A stretch of DNA of 21,180 nt. Source: JAMCRM01 sp041685075. GTDB lineage: Bacteria; Acidobacteriota; Terriglobia; Bryobacterales; Bryobacteraceae. The stretch lies in contig JAWLGN010000064.1 of NCBI GenBank assembly GCA_041685075.1, forward strand, positions 1-21,180, in the 5' to 3' direction. Below the pieces are notes generated by a model. It had not been told where the DNA came from. It did not search any database and was given only the letters and a program-made list of their open reading frames with translations. Made by a program: the position numbers and the translations under genes. How positions within the stretch are numbered: position 1 is the stretch's first letter; each line of letters starts with the position of its first letter. Shown one piece after another: positions 7,994 through 17,900 of the stretch.

Positions 7994-8309
7994 CGCGCGG
8001 TCGCCGCGCTCGGCCGCGTACGTGATGCGCTTCCACGTGTAGCCGGCCGCGCGCGCCTCTTCGAGCGCTTCGACCGCCACCGGCAGCCGGCGGTCGATGC
8101 GCGGCAGCGGCCCCAGACCAGCTCCGTGTTTCGAACGAGGGGGCTCCGGCGCTTCTTCCAGTCCCCTTTGGCGCGGATCTCGCGCCGCCTGGGTCGCGAT
8201 CCAGATAATAGAGGAGGTCGTCCTTGTCCCGGTAGAACGGCGGCGGCTGCGGGGCCGCGGCAAGCGCCGGAAGCGGCGCGAGGGCGCCGATGAACTCCCT
8301 GCGTTTCAT
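7985..8309 (-). pseudogene. alpha/beta-hydrolase (acetyl-xylan-esterase-like) N-terminus, frameshifted and truncated
   Basis: The ATG at 8309 starts MKRREFIGALAPLPALAAAP, a Tat-type signal, followed by PFYRDKDDLLYYLDRD. Near 8190 the sense shifts to another frame (REIRAKGDWKKRRSPLVRNT). Near 8110 it shifts again to GPLPRIDRRLPVAVEALEEA and GYTWKRITYAAERGDR. Pieced together this resembles the front of secreted acetyl-xylan-esterase/dienelactone-hydrolase-like enzymes, in which a W--RR--IL--M---MGPLP segment precedes the hydrolase fold. The catalytic domain is missing: the sequence ends at about 7988 against a recombinase fragment. The start overlaps the stop of the GH30-like gene (ATGA), so it was the second gene of that operon. 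The family guess is moderate; the pseudogene status is firm. Confidence 0.72.
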
Positions 8310-10225
8310 TCCCCTGTGCCTCCGCCCGGCGGCTGCAACAACTCGACCGTGCTGAGGGTCACCAGGGAGCCGGGCTGGACGAGCACCGCGCCGGCCGGCG
8401 CCGGAGCGACCCCGTTCTCCTGTTCCGGGCTTGCCGTTTCCATGTGCCGGAAGGCGGGGCCGGCCCAAGATATGGCCGCGCGCAGCGGCGCGGTCCCGCG
8501 GTTCAACAGGACGAGCGTTCTGGCGCCGCCCGCACCTTCGAACGCTACCGTCAGCAGGTCCGAGTTCGACGCCGCGCTGTCTACCCGCGTCATCCCCTCG
8601 CGCACGCGGCGGCTGTAGGCGCCGAACGCGCGCAGTTGATGGCTCGTGGCCGCCGGCACGAAGTTGTGCTCCGGGTCGAGAATCATGAGGGTGCGGGTCC
8701 AGCCGTAGGAGGGTTGTTCCACGTTCAAAAGCGTCCAGCAGTACATGATGGCGGCGGCGTCCAGCAAGGTCAGGTTCTTGTGGTAGAGCTGCGCCATGGC
8801 CAATGCGACGCGGTAGCTGCGAACCTGAAACCGGTCGTTGTTGACGGATAGCTCGGTGGAGAGGAAGGGCTTGGCTCCGGCAATCTCCTTGAAGCGCAGC
8901 ATGAGGTCGTCGTAGCCGTCCGGGTCGAAGAAGAACCGCTGGTAGTCGTACATGTTCGAGGCGGCGTAATCGACCGTCTTCCAGACGTCCGGTCTCGCCG
9001 TGAAAGCGCGCGCGCTTTCGACGCCGCCCGCCAGCGTGCTGGAGTTCTGCATGTGAATCTTGACGCCGGAAAAACCGGCATCGTCGAGCGCCTTGCGCAG
9101 CCCGAGCGCCATCTCGTGCCAGACGGGAGCGGGCTGCGTGATCTCGTTCTGGATCCCCACGATGTCGGGCGGCGCGCCCGCCTTCTCGCGCGAAACCTGG
9201 CAGTAGCGCACCATCGCCCTGGTATACGGCTCCACGTCCGGCACGCCTTCGTGCAGTTTGCCCTTCTCGTCGCGCCAGTCGCGCCTGGCCCACAACGGCA
9301 CCTGCCAGAACTCGAAGACCACCTTCCCGCCCATGCGCCGCACCTGGCGCAGATACTCGAAATCGCTAATCTCGCCGTTGGCGAAGTTATCGCCGTAGTA
9401 ATGCGGAACGGAATCTTGGAGACGGTCCCAGTTATCCATGGCGGCGTTCAGCCGCTCGCCGATGGGGTATTCGCGATGGAGTAGCAGGTTGTACTCGGCC
9501 AGCTTCCGCCACCACGCGCGCCTGCCCTCGGCGCTCAGTTGGCGGTAGGCGTTGGGAATGGCGATGCCCCCGAATCCCAACATGGTCTGCCGCTGCTCCG
9601 AGGAATCCACCTTCACGACGGCTTCGTGGACGGGCGCCGGCAGCAGCCTGCCGCGAGCGCCGCCGGATGTCCCGCTGAACGCCAACTGGTGGCGGTTGAC
9701 GTCGATCAGGCAGTTCTGGCGCAGCGCTTTCTCGCCGTTCAACAGAACGCTCAGCTCCATCCGGTGGTCCACCCGGACGGTGACGGCGCGCAGCGTTCCT
9801 TTGTAATCGGCGGCGGAATCCTCCCAGAGGCCCTCGGGGTGCCTGGGGGGACGCTCCTGCGCGGGCGGCGCCTTGGTTAATCCAAACGAATCGTAGTACC
9901 TCTGCGCCAGCCGGATGCGCGACGGTCCGATCTCGACGGTGAAGCCTCCCGAAGGCCCGGTGAAGATCCACTCGAGCCGGTTGTCCGGGGAAAACTCGTC
10001 GACGGCGAGCGTTCTCTCGAACAGCGCGGGCAGGCGTTCCTCGAAGTACTTGCGCGGAACGCCGAACACGCGCCAACTGACGCGTCCCGGCGTTTTCGCG
10101 GCGCCTTGGAATTGGAACGGTTCGCCGGAGGCGGTCTGAGCCCTCCAGGAGGGCAACTCGAGTACTTGCCCGGCAGCCGCGGGAAGCGCCATCGCGGCAA
10201 GCAGAAACACGTTCTTCATGGTCAT
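8306..10225 (-). CDS. secreted GH30-like glycosidase
   Basis: I start it at ATG 10225 (MTMKNVFLLAAMALPAAAG), which gives a clean Sec signal and 639 residues; the open frame extends 80 codons further up, but those lack protein character and overlap the opposite promoter. Residues about 20-205 form a beta-rich N-terminal domain. MLGFGG (215-220) opens a TIM barrel of clan GH-A, as in GH30. Likely catalytic residues are E361 (GIQNEITQP, acid/base after the conserved Asn) and E458 (FLSTELSVNN, nucleophile). MYDYQRFFF and MYCWTLLNV lie between and after them. The C-terminus (about 545-630) is the small beta domain typical of GH30. The expected role is hydrolysis of a beta-linked glycan outside the cytoplasm; the exact linkage is not readable. 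It is divergent from the TonB operon and overlapped at its stop by an esterase-like pseudogene. A truncated paralogue tail lies at 19453-19542. Confidence 0.85.
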   Translation of the reverse strand: MTMKNVFLLAAMALPAAAGQVLELPSWRAQTASGEPFQFQGAAKTPGRVSWRVFGVPRKYFEERLPALFERTLAVDEFSPDNRLEWIFTGPSGGFTVEIGPSRIRLAQRYYDSFGLTKAPPAQERPPRHPEGLWEDSAADYKGTLRAVTVRVDHRMELSVLLNGEKALRQNCLIDVNRHQLAFSGTSGGARGRLLPAPVHEAVVKVDSSEQRQTMLGFGGIAIPNAYRQLSAEGRRAWWRKLAEYNLLLHREYPIGERLNAAMDNWDRLQDSVPHYYGDNFANGEISDFEYLRQVRRMGGKVVFEFWQVPLWARRDWRDEKGKLHEGVPDVEPYTRAMVRYCQVSREKAGAPPDIVGIQNEITQPAPVWHEMALGLRKALDDAGFSGVKIHMQNSSTLAGGVESARAFTARPDVWKTVDYAASNMYDYQRFFFDPDGYDDLMLRFKEIAGAKPFLSTELSVNNDRFQVRSYRVALAMAQLYHKNLTLLDAAAIMYCWTLLNVEQPSYGWTRTLMILDPEHNFVPAATSHQLRAFGAYSRRVREGMTRVDSAASNSDLLTVAFEGAGGARTLVLLNRGTAPLRAAISWAGPAFRHMETASPEQENGVAPAPAGAVLVQPGSLVTLSTVELLQPPGGGTGE

Positions 10226-10424
10226 GGCAGCGTAGCGGGGCATTTTACCACCGCTGACGAATGGCTGGATCTTCTGGCAGTACCGGGATAAGGCGACCGG
10301 CGAACTGCGCGAGGATCGATGAACTCCGGCAGGGGTATCTGAAAGCGCGGAAGGCCAGGTTGCTCCGCGGGAATTGACTTCCCCCGGACAGGCGTTCTGC
10401 GCTCTTGCTGCGCTCTGAGTTTGC
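10226..10424. other. divergent intergenic region between the GH30-like gene and the TonB operon
   Basis: About 300 bases, together with the promoter that follows, separate the two divergent start codons. On the minus strand a TAAAAT at about 10243-10248 could be a -10 box for the GH30-like gene, but I see no good -35 partner. I found no clear operator palindrome. A shared regulator for both directions is plausible but not shown. Confidence 0.45.
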
Positions 10425-10453
10425 TTGACAAAAGATTCCCGCGGACATATGAT
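10425..10453 (+). promoter_or_regulatory. near-consensus sigma-70 promoter of the TonB operon
   Basis: TTGACA (10425-10430) is a perfect -35 box. A 17-nt spacer follows, then TATGAT (10448-10453), one mismatch from the TATAAT -10 consensus. Transcription should start near 10460, leaving a leader of about 70 nt before the ATG at 10529. The fit is striking for GC-rich DNA. Confidence 0.85.
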
Positions 10454-10528
10454 CATTCCGGCCACAAACGTTCAGGAGTGGGCCTAGGGAAAGCTCCTGG
10501 GAGGCGTTGCGGCTTCGGGAGGTTTTGT

Positions 10529-13500
10529 ATGAAAAAGCGATTGCTACTGCTGCTTCTGCCGTCGCTGCTGGGCGTCTTGCAGCTTCGGGCGCAGGATGCC
10601 AGTCTGCGAGGCGTGGTCTCGGATCCTACCGGCGCCGCGCTCGTGGGAGCGCAGGTTACCGCCACCCAAACCGAGCGGAACATCCCCGCTACAACCACAA
10701 CCGGCGCGGATGGGCGCTACCTGTTCGCCCGGCTGCCGATCGGAAACTATCAAGTCACGGTGGAATCCACGGGCTTCAAAACCTACGTCCAGTCCGACGT
10801 GGTCCTCACCACCAGCGGCGAAGCGCTGCTGAACATCACCATGCAACTCGGCGCGATCTCCGAACAGGTCACGGTTTCGGCCGAGGCCAGCCGCGTCAGC
10901 ACCGACTCTTCGACGCTGCAGCAGCTTGTAGACAGCCGCCGCATCGCCGACATGCCCCTGATCGGCAGGAACGTGTACACGCTGGCGACCCTGGTTCCCG
11001 GCACCGGGCCGGGCGGGATGAACATCGGCGGCGGACGCGCCGCGAATCAAAACACGACCATGGTCAACATCCGGGTGGACGGCGCCCTGAACGTGGACAA
11101 CGGGCACTCCATCATGCTGCCGAGCCCGAGTCCCGACGCGGTCCACGAGTTCACCATCCAGACCAGCATCATGCCGGCCCAGTACAGCCATGCTTCGGGA
11201 GTCGTCAACGTCTCCACCAAGAGCGGTACGAACGGACTCCACGGCACGCTCTACGAATTTCTGCGCAACGACGCGCTCGATGCGAGAACCTTCTTCCAGG
11301 CCACCAAGCTCAAACGGAAACGCAACCAGTACGGCTTCGCCGCGGGCGGCCCGGTGCTGCTCCCCAAAATCTACGACGGCAGGAACCGCACCTTCTGGTT
11401 CGTCAACTTCGAGCAGCAGAAGGAGCCGCTCACGGCCGACGCCCTGGTCTACGTCCCCACCGAGCAGCAGATCGCCGGCGACTTCTCCGGGGTGACGCGC
11501 GTGATTCGCGACCCGGCCAACGCCAACCAGCCGTTCCCCAACAACCGCATTCCGGCGAACCGGCTGGACCCGCTGGCGCTGAACCTGGTGAAGGCCTACG
11601 TTCCCGCCGCCCAGGACAGTCTCGGCACCCACCGCTACCAGAGGAACGACGACAACAACCCCACCCAGGTCCTGGCGCGGGGAGACCAGGTCCTCGCCTC
11701 CGGCCTGCACCAGGTGAGCGGGCGGGTGTTCATTACCAGGCTGACCCGTCCTCTGGCGGCCGGCAACATCCCCGCCTTCACCAACAGCGGCGGCGGCCGG
11801 ATCACCAACACCGACCTGGTCGGGCTCACCTATACCAGCAACGTGGCGCCGAACATGATCAACGTGGCGCGCTTCGCGGTCAACCACTACTACAACACCT
11901 ACACCCAGAAGCCGCAGGTCACGCTGGACGAACTCAAGGCGTTCGGGTGGGCCCCCAACTACTACACCTACACGCCGGACTTTCCGGTCATGCAGGTCTC
12001 CGGCTCCATCAGCATGGGCTACGAATGGCCCAGCCTGACATATAACAACCACACCACGACGTTTTCGGACGACTTTTCGTGGATCCGGGGCCGCCACAGT
12101 CTGAACATGGGGTTCCAGGGCATTCGAACCACCCAGGACACCTTCAACGTTTCCCGGACGAACGGGAAATACACGTATAGCGGAGCGCTCTCCGGCCTGG
12201 GACTCAGCGATTTCATGCTCGGTCTGCCGAACGCCTTCCGGCAGGGCAGCCCGGCTCCCGACAACCCGCACGGGCTGATGTTGTCCTGGTACATCCAGGA
12301 CGACATCAAGGTAAACTCGCGGTTCACCCTCAACCTCGGTCTGCGGCACGAGCTGCCGTTCCCCATCGTGGCGGAGAACGACGCCATGATGGTGTACCAA
12401 GCCGGCGCGAAATCGCAGGTCTACCTGAACGCACCCCCGGGGCTGCTGTTCTACGGCGACCCCGGCGTGCTCCGCGGCGGCCACGAGATGCAGAAGACCG
12501 CCTTCGGTCCCAGGGCCGGCCTCGCCTACGCGCTCACCGCCGACCAGAAGACCATGCTCCGCGCGGGCTACGGCGTGTACTACAACCCGCCGTGGACGAA
12601 CATCGACGGGCAGTTCGCCATCTACCAGCCGTTCACCAGGATCGTGGACATCGCCACGCCGCCCAGCACCGCCAACCCCTGGGCCAACTGGCCGGGCGGG
12701 AATCCCCACCCCTACACGCCCTCGAAGGACTCCACTTTCGATCCCCAGATCACCGGGCTGGCCTACGGCCCCGACTACCGCGAAACTCAGATGCAGCAGT
12801 GGAACCTGAGCATTCAGCGCGAGGTGGCCAAAGACTGGCTCATCAACGCGGCTTACGCCGGCACGCGCGGAACCCACATCCCGTACCTGCGGGACATGAA
12901 CCCGGCCGTCTACATCCCGGGGCAATCCACGGTGGCGAACATCAACCAGCGCCGGCCGCTGTACCCTTACTTCTCGCGCTTCAGCCTGATCGAAACGGTG
13001 GTGAATTCCAGCTACAACTCCTTCCAGGCGTCGTTGGACAAGCGCTTCAGCAAAGGGTTCAGCGTGCTGCTCGCCTACACCTTCTCCAAGGCGCTGGGCG
13101 AATTGAACACGACCGTTACCAATGACGGCGGAGTGCAGGATCCGAACAACCGCAGGGCCGAATGGGGTCCGGCGGACTTCGACCGGACCCACGCCCTGAC
13201 GTCGTCCTGGGTGTGGGACGTGCCCGCGGGCGCGCTGGCGCACGGAGCCTCCGGTGTGATCTTCGGAGGCTGGCAGTTGAACGGCATGACCTTCCTCTAC
13301 TCGGGCGCGCCGCTCACCTTTCCCACCTCGCAGGACCGCGCGCTGCGCGGCCAGCCGAACCGTTCGGACCGCTTGCGAGACGCCCGTCTGCCCGAAGGCC
13401 GCCCGAGGGCCGCTAGAATCGCGCAGTACTTCGATACCACCGCGTATGCGCCCAACGCGATCGGAACATTCGGCAGCGCGCCCCGCGCGGACAGCCGGCT

Positions 13501-13723
13501 TCGCGCGCCCGGTTCGTTCAACCTGATCCTGGGGGCCATGAAGAACTTCCGAGGCTTCGTCGAATCGCACCGCGCGCAGTTCCGCACCGAAATCAGCAAC
13601 GCCCTGAATCGGCCGAACTTCGGCGGGCCGGGCACCAACATCGATTCCGTGGCAAATTTCGGCAGGATTACGTCGGCCGGCGACGGGCGCATCATCCAAC
13701 TCGGGTTGAAGTACATCTTTTGA
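10529..13723 (+). CDS. TonB-dependent receptor with carboxypeptidase-regulatory-like domain
   Basis: A 1064-residue outer-membrane receptor. The start is ATG 10529, with GGGAGG at 10517-10522 six nt upstream and a signal peptide (MKKRLLLLLLPSLLGVLQLR, then AQ). The frame is open back to 10421, but those codons overlap the promoter. Residues about 23-105 are the beta-sandwich regulatory domain (LRGVVSDPTGAALVGAQVTA ... DGRYLFARLPIGNYQVTVES). A plug domain follows to about 250 (LIGRNVYTLATLVPG, VNVSTKSGTNGLHGTLYEFL). The rest is the barrel (FRNDALD-like loop, WYIQDDIKVNSRFTLNLGLR, FSKGFSVLLAYTFSKAL) and ends with LGLKYIF, a normal terminal aromatic. It should take up or bind a large, probably glycan-type, ligand with TonB/ExbBD energy. 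It heads a run of four same-strand genes with gaps of 3, 4 and 6 nt. Confidence 0.93.
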   Translation: MKKRLLLLLLPSLLGVLQLRAQDASLRGVVSDPTGAALVGAQVTATQTERNIPATTTTGADGRYLFARLPIGNYQVTVESTGFKTYVQSDVVLTTSGEALLNITMQLGAISEQVTVSAEASRVSTDSSTLQQLVDSRRIADMPLIGRNVYTLATLVPGTGPGGMNIGGGRAANQNTTMVNIRVDGALNVDNGHSIMLPSPSPDAVHEFTIQTSIMPAQYSHASGVVNVSTKSGTNGLHGTLYEFLRNDALDARTFFQATKLKRKRNQYGFAAGGPVLLPKIYDGRNRTFWFVNFEQQKEPLTADALVYVPTEQQIAGDFSGVTRVIRDPANANQPFPNNRIPANRLDPLALNLVKAYVPAAQDSLGTHRYQRNDDNNPTQVLARGDQVLASGLHQVSGRVFITRLTRPLAAGNIPAFTNSGGGRITNTDLVGLTYTSNVAPNMINVARFAVNHYYNTYTQKPQVTLDELKAFGWAPNYYTYTPDFPVMQVSGSISMGYEWPSLTYNNHTTTFSDDFSWIRGRHSLNMGFQGIRTTQDTFNVSRTNGKYTYSGALSGLGLSDFMLGLPNAFRQGSPAPDNPHGLMLSWYIQDDIKVNSRFTLNLGLRHELPFPIVAENDAMMVYQAGAKSQVYLNAPPGLLFYGDPGVLRGGHEMQKTAFGPRAGLAYALTADQKTMLRAGYGVYYNPPWTNIDGQFAIYQPFTRIVDIATPPSTANPWANWPGGNPHPYTPSKDSTFDPQITGLAYGPDYRETQMQQWNLSIQREVAKDWLINAAYAGTRGTHIPYLRDMNPAVYIPGQSTVANINQRRPLYPYFSRFSLIETVVNSSYNSFQASLDKRFSKGFSVLLAYTFSKALGELNTTVTNDGGVQDPNNRRAEWGPADFDRTHALTSSWVWDVPAGALAHGASGVIFGGWQLNGMTFLYSGAPLTFPTSQDRALRGQPNRSDRLRDARLPEGRPRAARIAQYFDTTAYAPNAIGTFGSAPRADSRLRAPGSFNLILGAMKNFRGFVESHRAQFRTEISNALNRPNFGGPGTNIDSVANFGRITSAGDGRIIQLGLKYIF

Positions 13724-13726
13724 GCC

Positions 13727-14989
13727 ATGCCAGACGCTAGCGCAGTGCCCGCCGGACGGCGGGTGTTCCTGAAAGCAATGGGTGCGGCGGGCCTGCTTTC
13801 GCCCGCGCGCGGGCAGGAGGAGAAACTGCCACCGGTGCGCGCCATCACCCGCGGTCCCAAATTTCACTGGTTCGGTTATTACGACAAGCTGCAGTTCGAT
13901 CCTTCGGGGCGGTACGCCCTCGGCATGGAGGTCGGCTTCGAGCACCGTCGCCCCGAGCCCGACGATGTGATCCAGGTCGGGATGGTCGATCTCCAGGACG
14001 GCGATAAGTGGATCCCCCTGGGCGAAAGCCGGGCCTGGAACTGGCAGCAGGGCTGCATGCTCCAGTGGCTGCCGGGATCGAAAACGGAAGTCATCTGGAA
14101 CGACCGGCAGGGCGACCGCTACGTCTCCTACATCCTGGACGTGAAAACCAGGAAGAAGCGTACCCTGCCCGGGCCGATTTACGCCGTGTCCCCGGATTCC
14201 CGCTGGGCGGTCGCGCCGGATTTCTCACGGCTGAACACCATGCGGCCGGGCTACGGCTATGCAGGCATCCCCGACCGCAACGACGCGGTGCTGGCGCCCA
14301 GGGACGCCGGCATCTGGCGCATGGACCTCAGATCCGGCAAACGGGAATTGATTCTAGCCTTTGCCCGAATGCTCGAGATTCCCTATCCGGAAGGCGAGTT
14401 CGGCGACGCCAAGCACTGGTTCAACCACCTGCTGGTCTCCCCGGGCGGCAAGCGCTTCGTCTTCCTGCACCGCTGGCGGACCCCGCCGGCGACGCGCCAC
14501 ACCACCCGCATGCTGACCGCGAACGCCGACGGGAGCCGCATCTTTCCGATCAATCCCGTCCGGATGACCTCGCACTTTTCCTGGCGCGACGCCACGCACC
14601 TCGTGGCTTACGCTTACAACCAACTGGACGGCAACAGGTTCTACCTGTTCGAGGACCTCACCGGAAAGGCGGAGGTGCTCGGGCGGGACGTGATGGTCGG
14701 CGACGGGCATTGCAGCTACCTTCCGGGCGGGCGCTGGATCCTCAACGACACCTATCCGGACAAGCAGCGCAACCAGAACCCGTACCTGTTCGACACCCGC
14801 ACCGGAAAGCGGTACGCGCTGGGGCATTTCTACCAGTCGCCGAAGTACTTCGAGGAGAAGCCGTTCGTCTCCTGGCGCTGCGACCTGCATCCGCGCTCCA
14901 GCCCCGACGGGCGAAAGGTGATCATCGATTCGCCTCACGAAGGCGGGCGCCAGATGTACCTTATCGACATCAGCGGCATCGTGGGCTAG
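13727..14989 (+). CDS. Tat-exported beta-propeller protein, copy 1 (oligogalacturonate-lyase-like fold?)
   Basis: A 420-residue protein 3 nt after the receptor. GRRVFLKAMGAAG (RR at 11-12) is a Tat-like signal. The body is a series of blade repeats with SPDSRW, SPGGKRFVFLHRW, SWRDATHLVAYA, LPGGRWILNDTYPD and SPDGRKVIID. Conserved histidines sit at 230 and 234 (KHWFNHL), 248, 283 (SHFSW), 328 (GHCSY) and 388 (DLHPR). That pattern of histidines on a WD40-like propeller resembles metal-dependent oligogalacturonate lyases (PL22), so a lyase or metal-binding role is possible, but it is my inference. A second, closely similar gene lies at 18183-19436. It contains no obvious lipobox, so it is more likely soluble in the periplasm. 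Confidence 0.78.
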   Translation: MPDASAVPAGRRVFLKAMGAAGLLSPARGQEEKLPPVRAITRGPKFHWFGYYDKLQFDPSGRYALGMEVGFEHRRPEPDDVIQVGMVDLQDGDKWIPLGESRAWNWQQGCMLQWLPGSKTEVIWNDRQGDRYVSYILDVKTRKKRTLPGPIYAVSPDSRWAVAPDFSRLNTMRPGYGYAGIPDRNDAVLAPRDAGIWRMDLRSGKRELILAFARMLEIPYPEGEFGDAKHWFNHLLVSPGGKRFVFLHRWRTPPATRHTTRMLTANADGSRIFPINPVRMTSHFSWRDATHLVAYAYNQLDGNRFYLFEDLTGKAEVLGRDVMVGDGHCSYLPGGRWILNDTYPDKQRNQNPYLFDTRTGKRYALGHFYQSPKYFEEKPFVSWRCDLHPRSSPDGRKVIIDSPHEGGRQMYLIDISGIVG

Positions 14990-14993
14990 CCGC

Positions 14994-17900
14994 TTGAACC
15001 GGCGCGAGTTCATCGGGCGGCTCGGAGCCGCGGCCCTGGCGTCGCCGCTGCCGAGCGGCTCCTTCGGGCGCCCCGGAAAGGTTTCTCTGGACCTGTGGGG
15101 ATGGCAGACCACGCCGTTCTATCAGCGCCGTGGCGGCGGGCGGGTACTACCCCCCGAGGAGTTGGCGCGGCGCGCCATCGACGAGAGCTGGAAATGGGGC
15201 GCCAACCTGGTCGAGATATACCGGGGCGGTTACCCGCTCGAGCGCCGGGCTGGCTGGACCCGGCGCAGCACCGCGGCGCTCCACCGCCACATCCACGAAC
15301 GGGACATGGCGGTGCAGTGGTTCCCGCACAGGCTGGACGCTGGGGCGGAAGCGGCTCCTGATGTCATCAGCCACGTACCCCAGGACGAAGATCCCAGCAA
15401 CACCTTCGCCGGAGCCATTGCGGCTGTCCGCGCACTAGGCGAACAGTTCGACGCCCTGAACGTAAGCCCCGAGGAGTTGATTGACGGCCTGGGATCGGAG
15501 CAGTGGCCCGTCATGCCGCCGCCATTGTTCGACCGATGCATGTGGCCCTACAACCCCGGCATGTACTTCTACACCGATAATCACGCCTTCGATGAGACTC
15601 TGCCGAACGAAATCGACGTGAGCGCTTCCAACGGTTCCGGGAGCGATGACCGGACATCCGGGTACTATCAACTTCGGGAGGAAATCCGGAAGCGACACGG
15701 GCTGCAATTCTGGGGCAGCCAGGCGGAGTGCCGGACCGGCATTCCAGACAACGGCTTCGGTGGGTTGGGGCACCCCGACTGGGTGTTGAAGCAGGCCAAC
15801 GATCAGTTCCGCGCGCGCGCCCGGACACCCGGGCGCAATCTTTCGCCTTCGGCGCTGTGGTGGATCAACGAGGCCGAAGACGTGTGCCCCGAGGAGAACC
15901 GGCGCTACGTTTATGGGATCAGCCAGGATCCGGTCCGCTGCGCGGTTACCGCCCGTTTCACCGTTCTCGGACAGGGCGGATTGAGGGTGGCCGGACGTGG
16001 CATTCCGAGCCGCTACCCCTACCCGGCCCGGACCGCGTTCATACAGAACAACTGCCTGCGCGCCCTGGTCGCCCATGATCGGGACGCAAGCGCCGTGTTT
16101 GCCGATCCAGAGCGCCTGGCGCATTACGACGCGGACTCCCGCGCGGTTTGCATCTGCGAAGCGTTTGGCCAGACCGTGCTCCTGCCGGAACAGTCGCCGG
16201 CGCCGGCGCATAAACTGCGGTGCGAACATGTGGAACCGGCGGGGTATAGGGCTGTCCTGAAAACGACGCTGGGCCTGCCGGGAGTGGAGGAGACCCGCAC
16301 ATTGACGGCTCTCAACGACTCGCCCTACCTGCTCCTCGACATCGAACGAATCGTGTCCGGTCCCACCCGGGCCCTCGCGAGCCTGTTCGGTTTTTCGGGC
16401 TACGACCGCGTGCTCCCGGTGAAAGGCGGACCGGTGCCCGCGCTATTCCGCTTCGAGGACAGTTCCTCGCGCCACCCTTATGTTGCGCTCATGGTGCTCG
16501 ATCGCGGAACCCTGACCGGCTTCCGCTGGCGCCCGCGTGAAGGGCTGATTCTGGAGAGCGCGCCCGCCGCCAAGGGCCGCTTTCGGCTTGCCCTGGTACT
16601 GACGGGGGACCGCTACCGCCCGGCTGATCTCGTGGCCCTGCGTTCATTTCTGGCGGCCCCGGAAGAACAGGTCCAACTCGGGACGGACGGCCGGGCCAGG
16701 GTGCGTAATCCGTTCGATATCCCGGTGGTGAAGGTGGTGCGCGTGGCAGGCGCCGGGCCGGAGCCATACCAGGTGAGGGAGTCGGGCCGCTGGGTCTTCC
16801 GCGGCGCGCAGCCGAGCCTGCTGCACGCGGGCGAGGACTACGTGAAGTGCTGCCTCCCTCCGAAGGGCTCGGCGGTAATCCAGAGATACGGATTTGTAGA
16901 AGGCGCGGTGCGCCCCGCGCGCGGGTGCCAGTATTCCATGGACTTGCGGGACTGCCGGCCTGGGTCGCGCAGGTGCAGCGTCACGGCAGAAGTTGGGGAG
17001 ATCACCTCGTTTGTTTTCGCGCCGGGGCTGCGCTTCAGCAGGCCGGTTGCCGAAGTGCGCCTCAATGGCCGGCCCTGGCGATATTTCGATAGAGCTGTCG
17101 TCTACCTGCCCAATCGCCGGGGCAATTACCGGGTCGAGGTTGCACACGGCGACACAAGCGCGCCGCACCTCGCGCGGACATTCGCGTGCGTCGATGCGGT
17201 CGCATGGCGCGATGAGCGCCTGACGTGCAACGCGACGCTGCCCGAGTGGGTCGAAGGCATCCCCTCTGACTTCCACTTTACTGCCATGATTCGCCACCCG
17301 GGCCGGAGCGTGACCGAGGTGTCAGGCTGCGAAGTGGTGAGGGCCGGCAGTGCGGCCACGATCATCAGATTCCTGCCGGGCAGGCTTTCGCTGAGCATAC
17401 CGCGCGCCTGCAGCGGCCAGGCAGTGGCGCCCATCGACTTCGATGATGACGTCGAGCAGCACCTCTCGCGCCTTTCGAGTGCGATGCTGGCCCCCTACCT
17501 CGCTCCGTTCCGCTCGGAGAGGGTGAGGTTACAGGTGCTGGAACACGACGCCTCCGTCATCGACGGCTTTGACGCGATTGTGTGGAACTACTACTTCCTC
17601 GATGAACTTCCGGCCCGGCTCTCGCCCAAGGTGCTGGATGTGATCCGCCGGCGGGTTGCGGGCGGCGCGGGGGCACTCCTTATGGCAAACGCCGTGAGAG
17701 CGCTTCCCATGCTGGCGGGCCGCGGCACCGGGGAGTTCCACACATCTCACCTCGGCCATCACCTGAACGCGTATTGCGAATCCTTCGGCATCGAGCCGTC
17801 CGAAGCAGGGCATCCGGTCTTCCGCGGCATGCATACCGGCAAGGCGGGTGGTGACCTCCCGCTGCTGGCCCCGGCTTCGTACGACATCTTCAAGCGCGTG

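Larger units (their letters stand above)
5451..7996 (-). mobile_element. recombinase-in-trio (RIT)-type element, partly degraded
   Basis: Three tandem tyrosine-recombinase genes on one strand with ATGA overlaps, bounded near the last gene by a strong inverted repeat, match the published description of RIT elements. The first gene is broken and partly inverted, and no second copy of the terminal repeat is visible near 8000, so this end is lost. The other end lies in an IS66 tnpB gene. Boundaries are estimates from where neighbouring homology stops. Confidence 0.78.

Noticed and set aside
7956..9293. A 445-codon minus-strand open frame overlapping the GH30-like gene
   Set aside because: Most of it is an out-of-frame reading of the GH30-like gene; only its last part, from MKRREFIG on, is a real (pseudo)gene segment.
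10226..10465. 80 extra N-terminal codons on the GH30-like gene
   Set aside because: They lack protein character, contain the opposite-strand promoter, and a clean signal peptide begins at 10225.
10544..13945. A 1133-codon open frame on the minus strand across the TonB receptor
   Set aside because: It is a GC-rich antisense shadow: low complexity, rich in V, G, R and H, with no domain sense, while the + strand gives a full receptor with signal, plug and barrel.
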